Positions 37,704-50,839 are shown, counted from the stretch's first letter. The stretch is 64,000 nt of DNA from Abelmoschus esculentus (GCA_035048815.1 JAUCBN010000036.1:5590001-5654000); one strand, 5' to 3'. Notes: a model not told the origin generated them from the letters alone. Program-made: numbers and translations.

Positions 37704-40700
37704 ATGGCGGTCTCATCATCTGCATTTACTCCTAGGGTTTTTAATGCTTACCCTTCATTTGACTGCCGTCCGGATCCCGACTTCTCTGGGGCGTCGATCG
37801 GGGACAAGCCTCGTGTTGCGTCTACCAGAAGGGTGACGACGTCGTCGCTTTATTCCGGAGGTATCGGTAGCCGTGGTTTGTCGTCCCTGATCTTTCGTTT
37901 CCCGCCGAATTTCGTGCGCCAGCTCAGCATCAAGGCTCGACGCAACTGTAGCAATATCGGTGTTGCCCAAATCGTCGCTGCTTCGTGGTCGAATGGGCCC
38001 GCCTCTGATGTTCCCTCCCCGACGGCGGCTGCTTCTGCTCAGGCAGCTGCATCCGCCGTCACCGTCAACGTCAATGATGACGTGACGGGTGTAAAAGGTT
38101 GTAATGACAACGTTAGTGTACAGATTGGAGGTTCAGATAATTCAACGGCAGCGTTTTTGAGCTCTGATGGGAGCATCGCTGTTCATGCTGGTAATTGAAT
38201 CATTTTTTTATTTCACTGAAATTTAAAATATATTTAGCTTATTTATATTATTTTTGAAACAGTAAGGAGAATAAGAGAAATCGATATATGAGGCTCAACT
38301 TAGATTCATGTATTGGAGATAATTAATAATTTAATAATTACAATAATTTGTATATGTTACTAAATTAGTTAAGATTCATTTCCAGTTTCCTCTTATTTTC
38401 TCTCATTAGATACTTACATTTTCGAGCTAATAGGTATCTAAATAGATTTTACTTCTATTTTTGTTTTGCAGGTGAAAGATTAGGTCGCGGTATTGTTACC
38501 GATGCAATTACCACTCCAGTGGTTAATACTTCTGCTTACTTCTTTAAGAAAACTCAGGAGCTTATTGACTTCAAGGTATAAATAATAATAGCATTAATAT
38601 ATCTGTTTTCGTGGCGTTTATTGTTTGCTTTGTTCAATTAGTTTACTTGTTACTGTTTATATTTTAATAACTTTATTGGTTCAGAATACAAGTAGCCATT
38701 GTCATGGTCAGAGTACCATGGGTTTAAATTTGCCAAAATGCAATGCAAACAGACTCTTTTTGCTTATTCAGTTAATGCATAATCTACAGATGAAAGGTCA
38801 AGTTCTTAGAAGCATTTGATGTATATGAATTCTAGTGGATTAATGTTCTATGTGATCTTGCTGCAGGAGAAACGCCATGAAAGTTTTGAATATGGGCGGT
38901 ATGGAAATCCAACCACAGTTGTTGCAGAGGAGAAGATAAGGTTTGGCTGCCTCTTTTTTATCATCTTTTTTATTTTACTTTTTGGCAGTTCAAATGGAGT
39001 TGAGACATTCATGAGGTGGTCTTCTTTTGTTTCAGTGCACTTGAGGGGGCTGAATCGACCCTGATTATGGCATCTGGTATGTGTGCTAGCACAGTCATGC
39101 TGATGGCATTAGTCCCTGCTGGGGGCCATATGGTGACAACAACAGATTGCTACCGGAAAACTAGGGTATTCATTGAGAACTTTCTGCCTAAAATGGGAAT
39201 CTCGGTATGGCTTCAATTTTGTTCTTGTTTCTTTTCTTTCATTCCCTTGTTTTGTAAGGATCTTTGTGAGTGAAATACCAGGGTTTTGTATCATTCTTGT
39301 TTTATAGAAGGCAGTGATGTTGAAATTGCTTCTCCCAATTTTTATATATAATTTTTTAAACATTATGACAATACCAGAAGTGCAGTAAAAGTTATATTCA
39401 CAGGAATTCTGTAACTGGATTTTTGATATACATGAGAATATTGAGAAGTGCAGTAAGAACATAATGTTGTATGCAGTCAACTAACAATATTAATGCTTGA
39501 CTTGTTGGAATATCTAATTGAGTTTCGGTTATCATCAATATGCAGGTTACTGTTATTGACCCCGCAGATGTGGATGGCCTGGAGGCTGCACTCAACAATA
39601 ATAAAGTCAGTGGGATAGAAAGTGATTCCTTTGTTTTCTAGATTTGTCTTTTATGTTAGCTTTGAAAATGATAGCTCATCCTGAATTGAGAGTGAATTAT
39701 GGTTCCGTGCAGGTTTCTCTTTTCTTTACTGAGTCTCCCACAAATCCTTTCCTCAGATGTGTTGACATAGAAAAAGTTTCAAATCTGTGTCACAGCAAAG
39801 GAGCACTTGTCTGCATTGATGGTACCTTCGCTACACCTCTTAACCAGAAAGCCCTGACCCTTGGTGCTGATCTTGTTTTGCACTCTGCGACAAAATTCAT
39901 TGGGGGGCACAATGATGTAAGTGCTTGCTCTTGTTAATTTAGTCAGTTTGAAATCCATTCTTTCTGTCAATTATCATTAATTCAAACAATAAATAAGTGT
40001 AATTCTACATTTCACAGGTTCTTGCTGGTTGCATAAGTGGTTCAAAGAAGTTGGTTACTGAAATTCGTACTTTGCATCATGTTTTGGGTGGTACTCTCAA
40101 CCCGGTGAGGTGTTCTTACCTGAATCTTGATCAAGTAGTTTCAATGTCTCATGTTTTTGCCAAACATACATACTTTGTAATTATATTCTGTGGAGAGTGT
40201 TGGATCTAAAGGTGGTAGGTTGGGTTTCTTGTCTAAGAAGAATGTGTTGTGCTATTTTAAGGATGATGCTTTAATGACTTTCACCTTATTCTTCTAAGAT
40301 TTTTGTTCCCTAGTAGTTTCCATTATTTGTTTCAAGGTTCACAAAGTAATATGTTTTTTGCTACCTATAAACAGAATGCTGCATACCTAATCATCAGAGG
40401 CATGAAGACGCTGCATCTTCGTGTACAGCAACAAAATTCAACAGCATTAAGGATGGCCAAAGTTTTAGAGGCACATCCTAGGGTATGTATTACTATGACA
40501 TTCCCTTTCTCAGTTCTTGTTTATGTACATTCCATTTAATGCAACCCAAATTAAGAACCACAAACGGGCAAAAAATTCTATAGAAACTGAAGTCGATTTT
40601 TTTAAAAAAAGTGAAGATGAGCATGTGAACCTAGTTGGTACACTTTCAATGATTGTTTCCAACTTTTTGTGCAATCTTATGTATGTTTAAATTTTCTGGA

Positions 40701-41671
40701 ATGATTTGGTATGCTTTCAATAGACGTGATAGTGTCATTGAATCTGGTTCCCAGCTGCAATATGCCTCATCTATTGGATGGATGTTTTTGCATGACATAA
40801 CTGGTTGAATGACCACCTAGCTTTTGGTGGTGGTGTATTTTATAACCATGTATTTATCCGATTTATCACTTATGACCTTTTCAATTTGGAATAATTTTCT
40901 ATTCTCATGGCTTATTAAATATCAATGGCAGGTGAGACGTGTGTATTATCCAGGCTTGCCAAGTCATCCAGAACATGAAATTGCCAAGAAACAAATGACT
41001 GGCTTTGGTGGTGTGGTCAGTTTTGAGGTTTGTTTTCTTTAACTTTGTACCTTTGAAATTCATCTTTAATATCTTTTTACTTCCATTTGGTATTATTCAT
41101 GCAAAATTTTTTTGAAGTTGATGTCTTCTAAACCATTCAGGTGGATGGAGATTTGATGACCACCATCAAATTTGTTGATGCATTGAAGATTCCATACATT
41201 GCTCCATCCTTTGGTGGCTGTGAGAGCATTGTTGATCAGCCGGCTATTATGTCCTATTGGTATGGCTCAATTTCTCTTTTATGCATAGAATCGTACTGCT
41301 CTGAGTTTATATCCCTCTAGGCAATGGCTAAACTGTTTATGAACTTAGATTGAGGAGACGAATATCATGAAATACACTGAGACTGTAATGGACTCGATAT
41401 TTAATGCATTATATGCTTAGTGCTGATCGATGTCATTTTATGTTCCTATTAAATAGGATTGTTACGTATTTGGTAGACTTTGGACTTGGATGGAGATCAG
41501 TATTGTCTTTGTGTTTTCTTTTACATTATGCATATGTTGTGAAACAGGGATCTCAGCCAATCCGAGAGGCGCAAGTACGGGATCGAGGATAACTTGGTTC
41601 GATTCAGCTTCGGAGTTGAAGACTTTGAAGATTTGAAGGCAGATGTATTTCAGGCACTGGGTAGCATTTGA
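37704..41671 (+). CDS. CGS1: Cystathionine gamma-synthase, chloroplast (11 exons)
   Basis: CGS condenses O-phosphohomoserine and cysteine to cystathionine, the committed step of methionine synthesis in plastids. Exons: 37704-38190, 38472-38575, 38867-38940, 39036-39204, 39546-39605, 39713-39916, 40018-40104, 40375-40482, 40932-41027, 41141-41259, 41548-41671. Each intron is GT-AG. The joined length is 1632 bp, 543 residues plus stop, near the ~560 of Arabidopsis CGS1. Residues 1 to about 75 form a Ser/Arg-rich transit peptide, and the PLP fold follows from about 165. K359 in SATKFIGGH should hold PLP, with D334 (VCIDGTFATP) at its ring nitrogen. YGRYGNPT and GGCESIVDQPA are conserved substrate and cofactor segments. 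Exon 1 contains the MTO1 element. The next gene, SPX4-type, follows on the same strand. No defect was seen. The stop at 38198, just past exon 1, lies in the intron. Confidence 0.97.
37935..37967 (+). promoter_or_regulatory. MTO1 nascent-peptide arrest element in CGS exon 1
   Basis: Codons 78-88 encode ARRNCSNIGVA, followed by QIVAASWSN (W95, codon at 37986). In Arabidopsis CGS1 this peptide, while still in the ribosome exit tunnel, makes translation stall in response to S-adenosylmethionine, and the mRNA is then cleaved, giving feedback control of methionine synthesis. The motif is unchanged here and the stall-site Trp-Ser is kept, so the same control is expected. Confidence 0.9.
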
Positions 41672-42453
41672 AGTTTGATGGGGTGTCTCAGTTTTTTGAA
41701 GCCCCATGAATACTTTGGAACCTTGTTTTTGTAAATCCTATCAGTGGGGGATTGAGTTTCTATATTATGAATGTTTGTGTCCGAGGGGATTAAGGAACAG
41801 TTTAGCTTTTGAAAACGTCAGACTTCTCTTTGAAAACATCATTCTAGATTTTTAAATTTAAGATTTAAGTGTTTCATTATAAAATATATTTTAAAAAAAT
41901 AAATAATTATTTTAGATATAATATATAACTTTATATATGATATATAATTTATGCTTATAAGCAAACAGAGGTGATTGGCATATATAACTTTATATATGAT
42001 ATATAATTTATGTTTATATATGCCAATCACCTTTGTTTGCTCGATCGTTATTTTTAAAAATTATGGGTTTAAACATCAATAATATTAATACAGTAATTAA
42101 AAATATATATTACGATAATATTGTAATTGATTAAAAAAATAATTTATATAATTTAATGAGATCCTAACAAGCAAACAACACCGAAACATTATAGAAGAAA
42201 AAAATTAATAAAATATTTTTTTCAAGAATTGTCCTATTAAATATAAAGGAATATATATACATATATACACACACCACATATTTATCCCATTTCCATTAGA
42301 TTTCAAATTCCTGCTTACGCTTAAGATTCTCATTTAGAAGAAAAGATTAATCTTGTTCTATTTTTGGATAAATATTCTATTTTCTTCATTACTCTACTCT
42401 AACACTTTGAAACAAAATCCCATCGGAATTGTCGAAGAACCTGCAGTTCTCAA
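41672..42453. other. Spacer between CGS and the SPX gene, with a perfect-looking hairpin
   Basis: This 782-bp spacer must hold the CGS 3' UTR and the SPX promoter and leader. It is A/T-rich. A TATA-like run (AATATATATACATATATACA) lies at about 42250-42270, some 190 bp before the SPX start. I looked for the phosphate-starvation site GNATATNC and found none. Confidence 0.6.
41961..42040. repeat. Short inverted repeat, 26-bp arms
   Basis: Arms 41961-41986 (GCAAACAGAGGTGATTGGCA + TATATA) and 42015-42040 are complementary at 25 of 26 positions, with a 28-bp A/T loop. A ~39-bp A/T unit (ATATAACTTTATATATGATA...) is also duplicated, once left of and once inside the hairpin. Confidence 0.8.
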
Positions 42454-44786
42454 ATGAAATTTGGTAAAGAATTCAAGACCCATCTAGAGGAGACTCTGCC
42501 CGAGTGGAGGGACAAATTCCTTTGTTACAAACCCCTCAAAAAGCTACTAAAAAACATCCCTTCAAACCCATCAGTTGATCCCGATCTCCCCAATGATCAA
42601 CGGACTGTATTTGCCGACGCAACCAACACCGTTGTCCCAGACGTCGAGTCTGACCATCAACAGCCTCCGCTTGATTCGCAGGATTGGTTCGTTAGGATTC
42701 TGAATGAAGAGCTTGAAAAATTCAATGATTTTTATGTCGATAAAGAAGAAGAGTTCGTTATTCGCTTTCAGGTTTCAACCCTTTTTTACCCAATTTTTTA
42801 TCATAATTTTTTTGGCTAATTCACATTATCTTGTGTTCTTGTGTTATCAATGAGTAAATGGTTAGTGTCTTTCATATTTTTTTTCGTTTAATGTGAAATT
42901 TTTTCTTGTTAGGAATAACAATGAAGTTAAAAAATTTGCTTTTAGGTGTAAATCTTTTTGCCTTTCTTTATATATCATTGGATTATTGCTAATTTTGAAC
43001 TAGAACAGTTGTTTGCCTCAAGTAAAGTTGAATTGTCGATTTGAACATGAAGACTCTGATTATTGGCATAGTAAAATGGTTTTGGAATGTTAGATTTCTA
43101 ATTTCCATGTCAATGTTTTCAATGGCCTTGATTCCTCTGTGTTTTGTAATTTTCTTTCCAAATTTGTGCTCAAAGTTCCTATATTGCTTGAAATTTTTGG
43201 AAAAGCTCATTGTTTTGGGAATTGCTCAAGATAAGTTCCTATATTGCTTGCTTGATTCCTCTTTGTGCTCATTGTTTAGCAATCCAGAACCAGTATTCGA
43301 CAGGGGTTAATAAGATATCTGTGGGAGATTTTAACTATATAATGTTGTTTGCAATGATGTCAAATCGGTTTAGTCCTTCGAATCTAGTGAAATCGTTCCA
43401 GAAATCTAAATTGGTCAATATATTTTCATATGCTACATGCTTATTGAATCTGTTTTAATCTCTTTCTCGTCATCACCATGGTCTTCGTATTCACACCTAT
43501 TAAATGGCTAGCTATTATTTTCATTCTATTTTAACTTTCTGTTGAGCATAATGTGATTTTTTCCTTTCATGTTCTATTCAGCATCTATTACATTAAAAAC
43601 AAAAGATGGAAATCTTGTGACATGGTATGAAAGAATACTAATCTCATTTTAATGTTTCACTGTAGTTTATTTGATTCCCTTTATATTTAAAAAAGAAAAG
43701 AAAACATTCTACTTTAGGCCGTGGTGCCTGAGAGCAAAGTTACTCGAATATGGATGTAAGTGTTAAACATGTGTATATGTCCAACTTGGGTATTTTCTAT
43801 TTTGCTAATTTCCATGTATTTGGAGAGTCCTTGGACGGTCATATTCCCGTACTAATGTCTGAGAATATGTTGAGCACCAGTACTTAAGCTTAAAATGAAA
43901 AGTTTTAGTAGCATACCTTGAGAGTATGAATCTTTTAAATCTTATACTGATTTTTTTTAAAGATTCTTAATCCAATATTCTCCATTGGAGGTATTGCAAG
44001 TCATTATTGTTGGATTTCTACTTTTTTATGCAATTATGACTTATAACAGGAGTTGAAGGAAAGAATTGAACAAATTAAGGAGAGCAGTGGGAAAGGTGGA
44101 GTTTTAGCATCAGAGAGTGAATTTAGTGAGGAAATGATGGATATCCGCAAGGATCTAGTCACCATTCATGGGGAGATGGTGCTTCTAAAAAATTACAGTG
44201 CCCTCAATTTTGCAGGTAAAGAAATTACATCGTCAATGTATTTATACTATATGTTGTGTGCAAGTTTCTAAATCATTTCCATATTTTTGCTTCAATAGGG
44301 ATTGTTAAAATCTTAAAGAAGTTTGATAAACGAACCGGGGGATTGTTGCGACTACAATTCACTCAGCTTGTCCTTCACCAGCCTTTCTTTACTACAGAAT
44401 CTCTTACAAGGCTAGTTCATGAGTGTGAAGCCAATCTCGAGCTTCTCTTTCCAGTAGAAGCTGAAGTCATTGAATCTACTCCACAAGGAGAACTGAACCC
44501 ACTGTCACATAACACCGCAAATCGCACAGAGGAAGCTTCGTCGTCAACTCTGGGAGAAGGAACAATGGATATATACCGTAGCACTCTGGCTGCAATGAAA
44601 GCAATCCGTGGCCTTCAAAAGGCAAGCTCCACGTATAATCCTTTATCGTTCTCGGCTTTCCACAAGAACCAGGATGATGACAGTGGTGCTGTAACAGCTG
44701 AAAATTCTGCTTCAAACTCTACAGCCACTTTGCAAAAAGGTAAGGAGTCTGATAAAGAGGATGCACAATCTGTACAACAACACTAG
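42454..44786 (+). CDS. SPX4: SPX domain protein, SPX4 type (3 exons)
   Basis: SPX proteins sense phosphate status by binding inositol pyrophosphates and then hold PHR-type MYB factors away from phosphate-starvation genes; SPX4 acts in cytosol and nucleus. Exons: 42454-42771, 44050-44215, 44299-44786. All introns are GT-AG, giving 972 bp and 323 residues. Arabidopsis SPX4 is similar in length (~318), while SPX1-3 are shorter. MKFGKEFKTHLEETLPEWRD opens the first SPX helix pair. The ligand-binding basic surface is intact: YKPLKKLLK (residues 25-33) and KILKKFDKRTGG (165-176). The C-terminal tail has SSTYNPLSFS and an acidic, Ser-rich end, as in SPX4. There is no EXS, MFS or RING domain. The first intron is long (1278 bp), and frames inside it are not exons. 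Which paralogue it is within SPX4-like genes is inferred from overall likeness. Confidence 0.95.
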
Positions 44787-44965
44787 GTTTTCAGATTTCC
44801 CAGGTACTTCTTATATTTTACTTACTTTTTGCTTCTTCAAACCACTGGCAAACTAATAAAGTTTTTGGAGCTGTGTTTCGCAATCATTTTCATCGTGAGT
44901 TAGCTGGGTTCGAGGTTGTAACATTACTGATAACTGTTGGTTTTGACTGTTTTACAATTTTTGAT

Positions 44966-45100
44966 TTTGGAATAAATTTTAACTTCAAATCTTTACCCTT
45001 CCCAATGGTTAAAAATATAGTTAGATCTGTGACTATTTTGGAATAAATTTTAACTTCAAATCTTTACCCTTCCCAATGGTTAAAAATATAGTTAGATCTC
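44966..45100. repeat. 71-bp tandem duplication
   Basis: The unit containing GGAATAAATTTTAACTTCAA and AATCTTTACCCTTCCCAATG occurs twice (GGAATAA at 44969 and 45040) with no visible mismatch over about 65 bp, so it is recent. It lies about 180 bp past the SPX stop, possibly within the 3' UTR or terminator zone. Confidence 0.85.
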
Positions 45101-47683
45101 TAAGTCACACCAGTTTAATTGGACGAACCGAATGGTTCTGTGATGTCAACTTTCGACCTAGTAGTGATGGTGTTATTGGTTATGGTCATAGAGAGGAATC
45201 TACCTATAAATATTGCATCAGTTGTGTACTATAGTTCAACTGTCTACCCACACAGTCTTCAACCTATGAGGTGTCTTTTGTGGATAAAACCGCAAGGTTA
45301 AAGTGAAGAATACCTTCTAGGTTCGTGTGGATTGTGACATTTAAGATTAGAACCGGCTCAAAGGTAGTAACAAATGTATGATCAAGAACAATGAGCCTTG
45401 GATGGAGTGTTAAAAGCCCTGAATCTTCATATAGGTTAAGAGTTCGACCTTGACCTTATAGGTTAGTGTTTTCTCCATTTGAACTTGTGATGCCCGATGT
45501 CTGGACCCGATTATACCCTGTAGGCTGGCTTGCATCTTGATTGTTAGGCTTGGGAAGTGATTATATGAACCAATTAGATTGCACACGTTTTTCTATTAAT
45601 TCTTTAACTTTGCAACCGTGTGAAGCATCAGAAAATTGTTTTAGGAAGAAGGTGTTTCTCTGTTCACCCTGTATTAATGCGATTTGGAAGTGATGGTGTC
45701 TTGGGGTTTACTCAATTCATTGAAAATCATGCACAATTCATAATCACAGGCACGACCTTTAAGGCATCTACGGCTTCACTCGCCGCTAGCTTAGCGGTGG
45801 AACTAGGATTTTTCGTATAAGAAGATTAGAGTAGCAGATGAGGTGGTTTACTCCGAATATGAGTAACCAAAGAGGTTGAAATAATGATGAGTATGTATGT
45901 ATATATATATATAGTTATCACTATGAGTAATGTTTGTGAATGTTACATAAGAATCCAAAAAATCTGTACATATCGGGTTAATCGAATATGTTATTCTACA
46001 TATCGGGTTAATTTAATATGTTATTCTCTAACACATACTCGTACATTGATTTTAATCTTCATGTCAAAAGTAATATTTTATTATCGAACAACTATACATA
46101 AGTCTTAAACACATTATTATTGTTCGTGTCCACAAAGACACTTGACTAAAAATATTTATGAATAACTATGTTATTCTAGCGATTTTATTAGAATATAACT
46201 TATTTATAAATGCACAATAATAATTGAAATAAACACCGGAGAATGAATAGCAATCAAATAATAATTAAGTGTTCTCAATAAAGATGAAAAATTGAGTATA
46301 ATTTTAAATCTGATCTTATGAAAATTTTGGATTAATTTTCTTTACGCTTCATTATTGTTTGGAGTTTTTTTTTTATATCTTTTAAATTTTTTAACCGTCG
46401 TGAGATTTTGGAGAGACTCTATAATCATCGGAAGCTATTAAAACCAAATATTTATCTTTTACTTATATAAAGTTTTTAAAATCATCCACTTAAATTTCAT
46501 TCAAAATATAGTTTTGTTGAAGGTAGATTTCGAAACCGGACCTAAGGTTCTAAGTTTCGAAACCATAAAACTTACTCGAAAACTAAGTTCAAATTCATAA
46601 AAAAGTTTTTCGAAACCTTGAAAGGATTTTTGAAACTTCACTACGTAAAATCAAAACTTTGACTTTATTTTTTACTTTAAATGATATTAGAAACATTTGG
46701 TTCAAATTATATTTGAATGAAAAGGTTTTTATAAGCTTAGAACAGTTTTTGGACAAATTAAATCGATTTCATAATTTTAATTTTTTTACGATTTGATCTT
46801 TAAAAACAATTTCTGCAATATATCAAAAACAATTTTTAATTATGAAGAGTGATTATACCTAAATTAAATTTATTTAATTATAAATTTAATTATTCTTTAG
46901 TAATTTCATATTTTAATAAAATAAAAATTATAGTCAATTTTCTTATAATATTTAGGGTAAACTAGAACAATGATCACCTAATTATGGGATCATTTTTATT
47001 TTGACCACCGTACTAATAATTCTGTCAACCAGATCATCAAATTATTAAAATGTCCTTATTTTGATAATTGGATGTTAAAATATACGAAAGAAATAACGTG
47101 ATAATTAACAAAAATTTATATAATTATTCTTTTAATTTTTATTATTTATATATTATATCATTTTAATCATAATTAACTTAATTTAAAAAATTTAATTATC
47201 TTATCATACGATGATATGTGTCACCACCTATTATTGATAAAACAAAATATAGTGTAAGGGATTTTAATAAAATAATAAAAATGTTGTTTAATAGTTGGAC
47301 TAGAGTTAATATCAGATTAAAGATGATAAAATATAATCTACTAATAATATGTTATTAAATAAAATATTAATAATAATATTACTACTTAATACTGGTAATA
47401 AGATTGGCATCATTCAGAAATTGAATGTTTTATATAATATATTTTATTTGTTTAAAATTTGGTTATTAAAATTTACCTATACAAATTAATTAAGTACGTT
47501 GTTGTTTTCATTTTATATGCTGTTAATAATATTTTAATAAAAAATAATTCAAATTTATTAAATATTGTTTCGTCTACTTATAATATGTCTTCAATTGTAA
47601 TTAAATATTAACTATGGTCCAACGATTAATTATTATTAAAATCGAATTCCCTTCTTACATTATATTTAATTTAAAGTATTCAT

Positions 47684-48316
47684 GAGTGTTTATTGAACGA
47701 GTGGATCGCAAGTTGGGCATTATTCGATTCTTGCTCGTTAAAAAAATTTATTGTTCAACTTGAACCGTTTCTCGTTAAGCTCGTTAAAATTATGTTCGAC
47801 TCGTGCTCGTTAAATATTTTGTTGCTCAACTCAACTTGTTGCTCGTTAAGCTCGACTTGTTGCTTATTAAGTTCATTAAAAATTTATCTTACTTTAACTA
47901 AAAGTAAAACGTAATAATATTATATGATGCTTAATATTAACGTAAATTAATAACTTTAGCCAAAAAAATATTAAAAGAATATATAAAACACTTTTAAAGT
48001 CTAAATTTTAAACTAATAATCCATAAATACATCAAACTAGCATGTTAAAATTAAAGTAACAACACACAAATTAATAATTATTATTTAGATTTATTTTTAA
48101 ATGAAATAATTTTAATGTAATTACTAAAAAAATATTTTAATTTTTTTAAAATGCTCGCAAACTTATCGAGTTGAGTTAGACCTTATTCAATTCAACATTA
48201 AGATCTCTAGTGAAATTTGAGTACGAATTGAGTCTCTCTAAATTAAATATTTACGAATTTTGATCAAATCAAATTTAAATAACTTATGACAACTCAACTC
48301 GTTAAACAATCATAAA
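47684..48316. mobile_element. MITE-like element with GCTCGTTAA-rich arms
   Basis: The left part (GAGTGTTTATTGAACGAGTG) and the right part (reverse complement GATTGTTTAACGAGTTGAG) are loosely inverted. The left arm repeats GCTCGTTAAGCTCG many times. Borders are uncertain. Confidence 0.4.
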
Positions 48317-48583
48317 TTTATTTAATTTTCATAGAGAATATTACTCTAAATAAACAATATTACAAAACCTTTACGAATGTAAAGTAATAGTTTAGTTGTT
48401 TTGGTGTTTGCTTTCTAACTCGTTGACATGGCTTCAAATCTGTCTTAATTTTTTTTTTGTTTTTATTTGTTTTTTACTTGTTTTTATTTAATTTTTTATT
48501 TATCACTAATCAAGTAATAATACATGTCATTATCTAATTGGTAAAAAAAATTAATTAATTAAATTTAAATTTTTTCAATAAGG

Positions 48584-48884
48584 TGATATAATCAACGTTT
48601 TTGGTCCAGGGAGTCGCCACCAATCATTTTACGGTGCGATTGGAACACCAAAATTAAGTTTGCGAACCAGAGTTGAGTCCGAGAGTCTGTTACGCGTAGG
48701 GAAGGATGAGCACCCCTACAACGCCCAAAATTGGCACCTATCGGTTACAAAATATTTTATATGATCGAAAAATATAAATTCAAAATTAATTTTATGATCC
48801 CATAAATTTTAACGTACAAAATAAATAAAATAAGTTAAATAACGAAAATAATCGAGTTAAATAAAATAATAATAATAATAAAAC

Positions 48885-48925
<41 letters not shown>

Positions 48926-50331
48926 TAACATAGAATAATTAATATTATAATTTACATACATATATAATTACTATACATGTAATGATAATTACCTAATCTA
49001 TATTTATATGAAAACATATATTAGCTTTAATATAAAGTCAAAGTTATAATAGAATAACATATATTAACCGAAACATATATAGTAAAAAAATAAATAAATA
49101 TGAACATATGGTAATATATTAATTAAGGTATATAGTAAAAGTCAAACAAAATATGTATGATAATAATAATAAGAAAGTAATAAACATGATAATAAATAAA
49201 ATAATAAGGTTGATAGCAATAATAAACATAATATTAGCATTAATAATAATAAAATGATAATAATAATTATTATAATATTAATATGGGTCACCCTGCAATA
49301 AAAACAAAACTAAGAGGTTAAAAATATACAAAATAGTGACTAAAATTGAATAAAATCTGAATATTAGAGTCAAAATTAACAAAAAGGGAACCAAAATTAA
49401 ATAAAATGCAAACTGTGAGGCCAAAATGCAGGCGCACTGAGAGTATGAGGATTACAACAACAATTTTCCCACTTTCGCGGGTTACAGACAGGTTCGGGTC
49501 GGATGTGCGGGATTACTCTATGGGTCATGAGCCAAAACAACGTCGTTTTGGGTCTTAAGAACTGACACCAAAACGACATCGTTTTGGTTATCTCTTAAAT
49601 ATTCCTTTTTAACACAAAAAAACTCATTTGGTCCATAATTTCTCCAAAAAAATATAGAGCATAGGTCATATACTCTCAACTCTCCGTCGGTCAGAGATCC
49701 ATCACCACCTGCCACCGTGAGTTGCCGCTCGCCGCCGCCGGCGGCACCGTGCACCGTCGCCAGAAATGGAAAAGTTTGATACTTTTCGAAACGTCTCAAC
49801 GTGAGGAAGATAGATCCGGTGTTGGATTTTCGAGAAAAGGCTGGGATCGGAGTAGATCTGAGGAAAACAAATAAGTTTCGAATGTTTTTTTTTTATTTCG
49901 AATATGGTTTGCTTCGAATATTGATGGTGTTTGGTTCCGGATTTTGCTTCAAATCTCTTGTTTTTTCATTCAAAATCCTCTCTTTTACATCGTTTTAATT
50001 TCGAGATTTATACCCGATTTTACACCATTAAAAACATAAAGTAATCTGATTTTTATCAGATTTAAGATCTAATACAATCTCCTTTTTCTTTTTGTTTGCA
50101 GATCTAAATGACAAGGGCAATGGGGCGGTGACCGATCATGGTAATGAATAGAAGAGCGCATGTATTACATGCGCGCAGATGAATGGTCAGTGGTGCGACG
50201 ACGGCTAAGGTTTGGGAGTGGTGGCTGTTAGGATTTGATAACATTAGGGTTAAGATTAATTTTTCAGATTTGGGTTATTGGGTTAAATGTATATTGGGCT
50301 TATAATATGGGTTTGTGAATGGGTTATTACA
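48584..50331 (-). repeat. 3' LTR of Ogre-like copy 2 (~1748 bp)
   Basis: It ends on the + strand with GGGTTATTACA and begins near TGATATAATCAACG, where the family sequence would be TGTAATCA-like, so that end is decayed. It matches 62857-64000 in direct orientation, including GTCGCCACCAATCATTTTAC and the AAT microsatellites, and 5313-6744 inverted. Frames such as 49518-49799 are LTR sequence; a near-identical one sits in the other LTR (63703-63891). Confidence 0.8.
48866..48924. repeat. (AAT)n microsatellite in the LTR
   Basis: Two runs of AAT/TAA triplets separated by AAACATAT. The shorter equivalent is at about 63136-63176 in the other LTR, so it differs in length between the two copies. 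Confidence 0.9.
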
Positions 50332-50839
50332 GTTGTCCCTCTTTGCTCATTGTTGTATAACGATAATAGAGCAAAGAATAAGAATACCCTATTTCACTTG
50401 GTATGGTTTAAGGGTTCATCTTGGTAAGGCGAGGGTTCTTCTTTTAGGTAAGGTTAGGGTACTTTTGGTAAGGTTAGGGTTCTTCTGGTAAGGTTGTGGT
50501 TCTTTTGCTAAGGTTAAGGTTCTTCTTGGTAAGGTTGAGATTCCTCTTGGGCACCGCTTTTTTCTTCTGGAGCTTTGACTTGTTATACTCCACCGCTCTT
50601 GTTTGCAAAATCTTCAAAATGAGGAGATTCGTTGAAGAGAACAAAAGTTACAACTGAACCGTTGGAAGAGACAAAATAAGCTTGACTTGTTACGACACTA
50701 ATGCCATTGCAAAGAGGCAAGGTCTACAAAATTTGATCCGATTACATCCGAAGAAGAAGCATAATCTGACGTATTTTTTTCTTTCTTTTTCTCTTCATTT
50801 TTTGTTGTAAAGATATAATATCCATAGATACAAATTTTG

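Larger units (their letters stand above)
44787..48583. other. Intergenic DNA downstream of the SPX gene
   Basis: No gene is supported. It contains the 71-bp duplication at 44966-45100, a ~37-bp duplication near 45965-46030 (ACATATCGGGTTAAT...ATGTTATTCT), A/T-rich filler and a MITE-like element at about 47684-48316. The frame at 45620-45820 reads smoothly but matches nothing I know. Confidence 0.55.

Noticed and set aside
39109..39480. Antisense frame across CGS exon 4
   Set aside because: It is a shadow of the CGS coding strand and its flanking introns, with no motif of its own.
42041..42453. Phosphate-starvation P1BS sites in the SPX promoter
   Set aside because: I found no match to GNATATNC. 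SPX4-type genes are in any case less dependent on phosphate at the transcript level than SPX1-3.
42989..43458. Open frames between SPX exons 1 and 2
   Set aside because: They lie in the first intron. The SPX domain continues directly from exon 1 to the exon at 44050 in frame.
45620..45820. 66-residue frame with smooth composition downstream of SPX
   Set aside because: No recognisable motif, no splice context and no second supporting exon.
49518..49799. 93-residue frame that looks protein-like
   Set aside because: It lies within the Ogre-like LTR and recurs in the other LTR copy at 63703-63891, so it is LTR sequence and not a gene.
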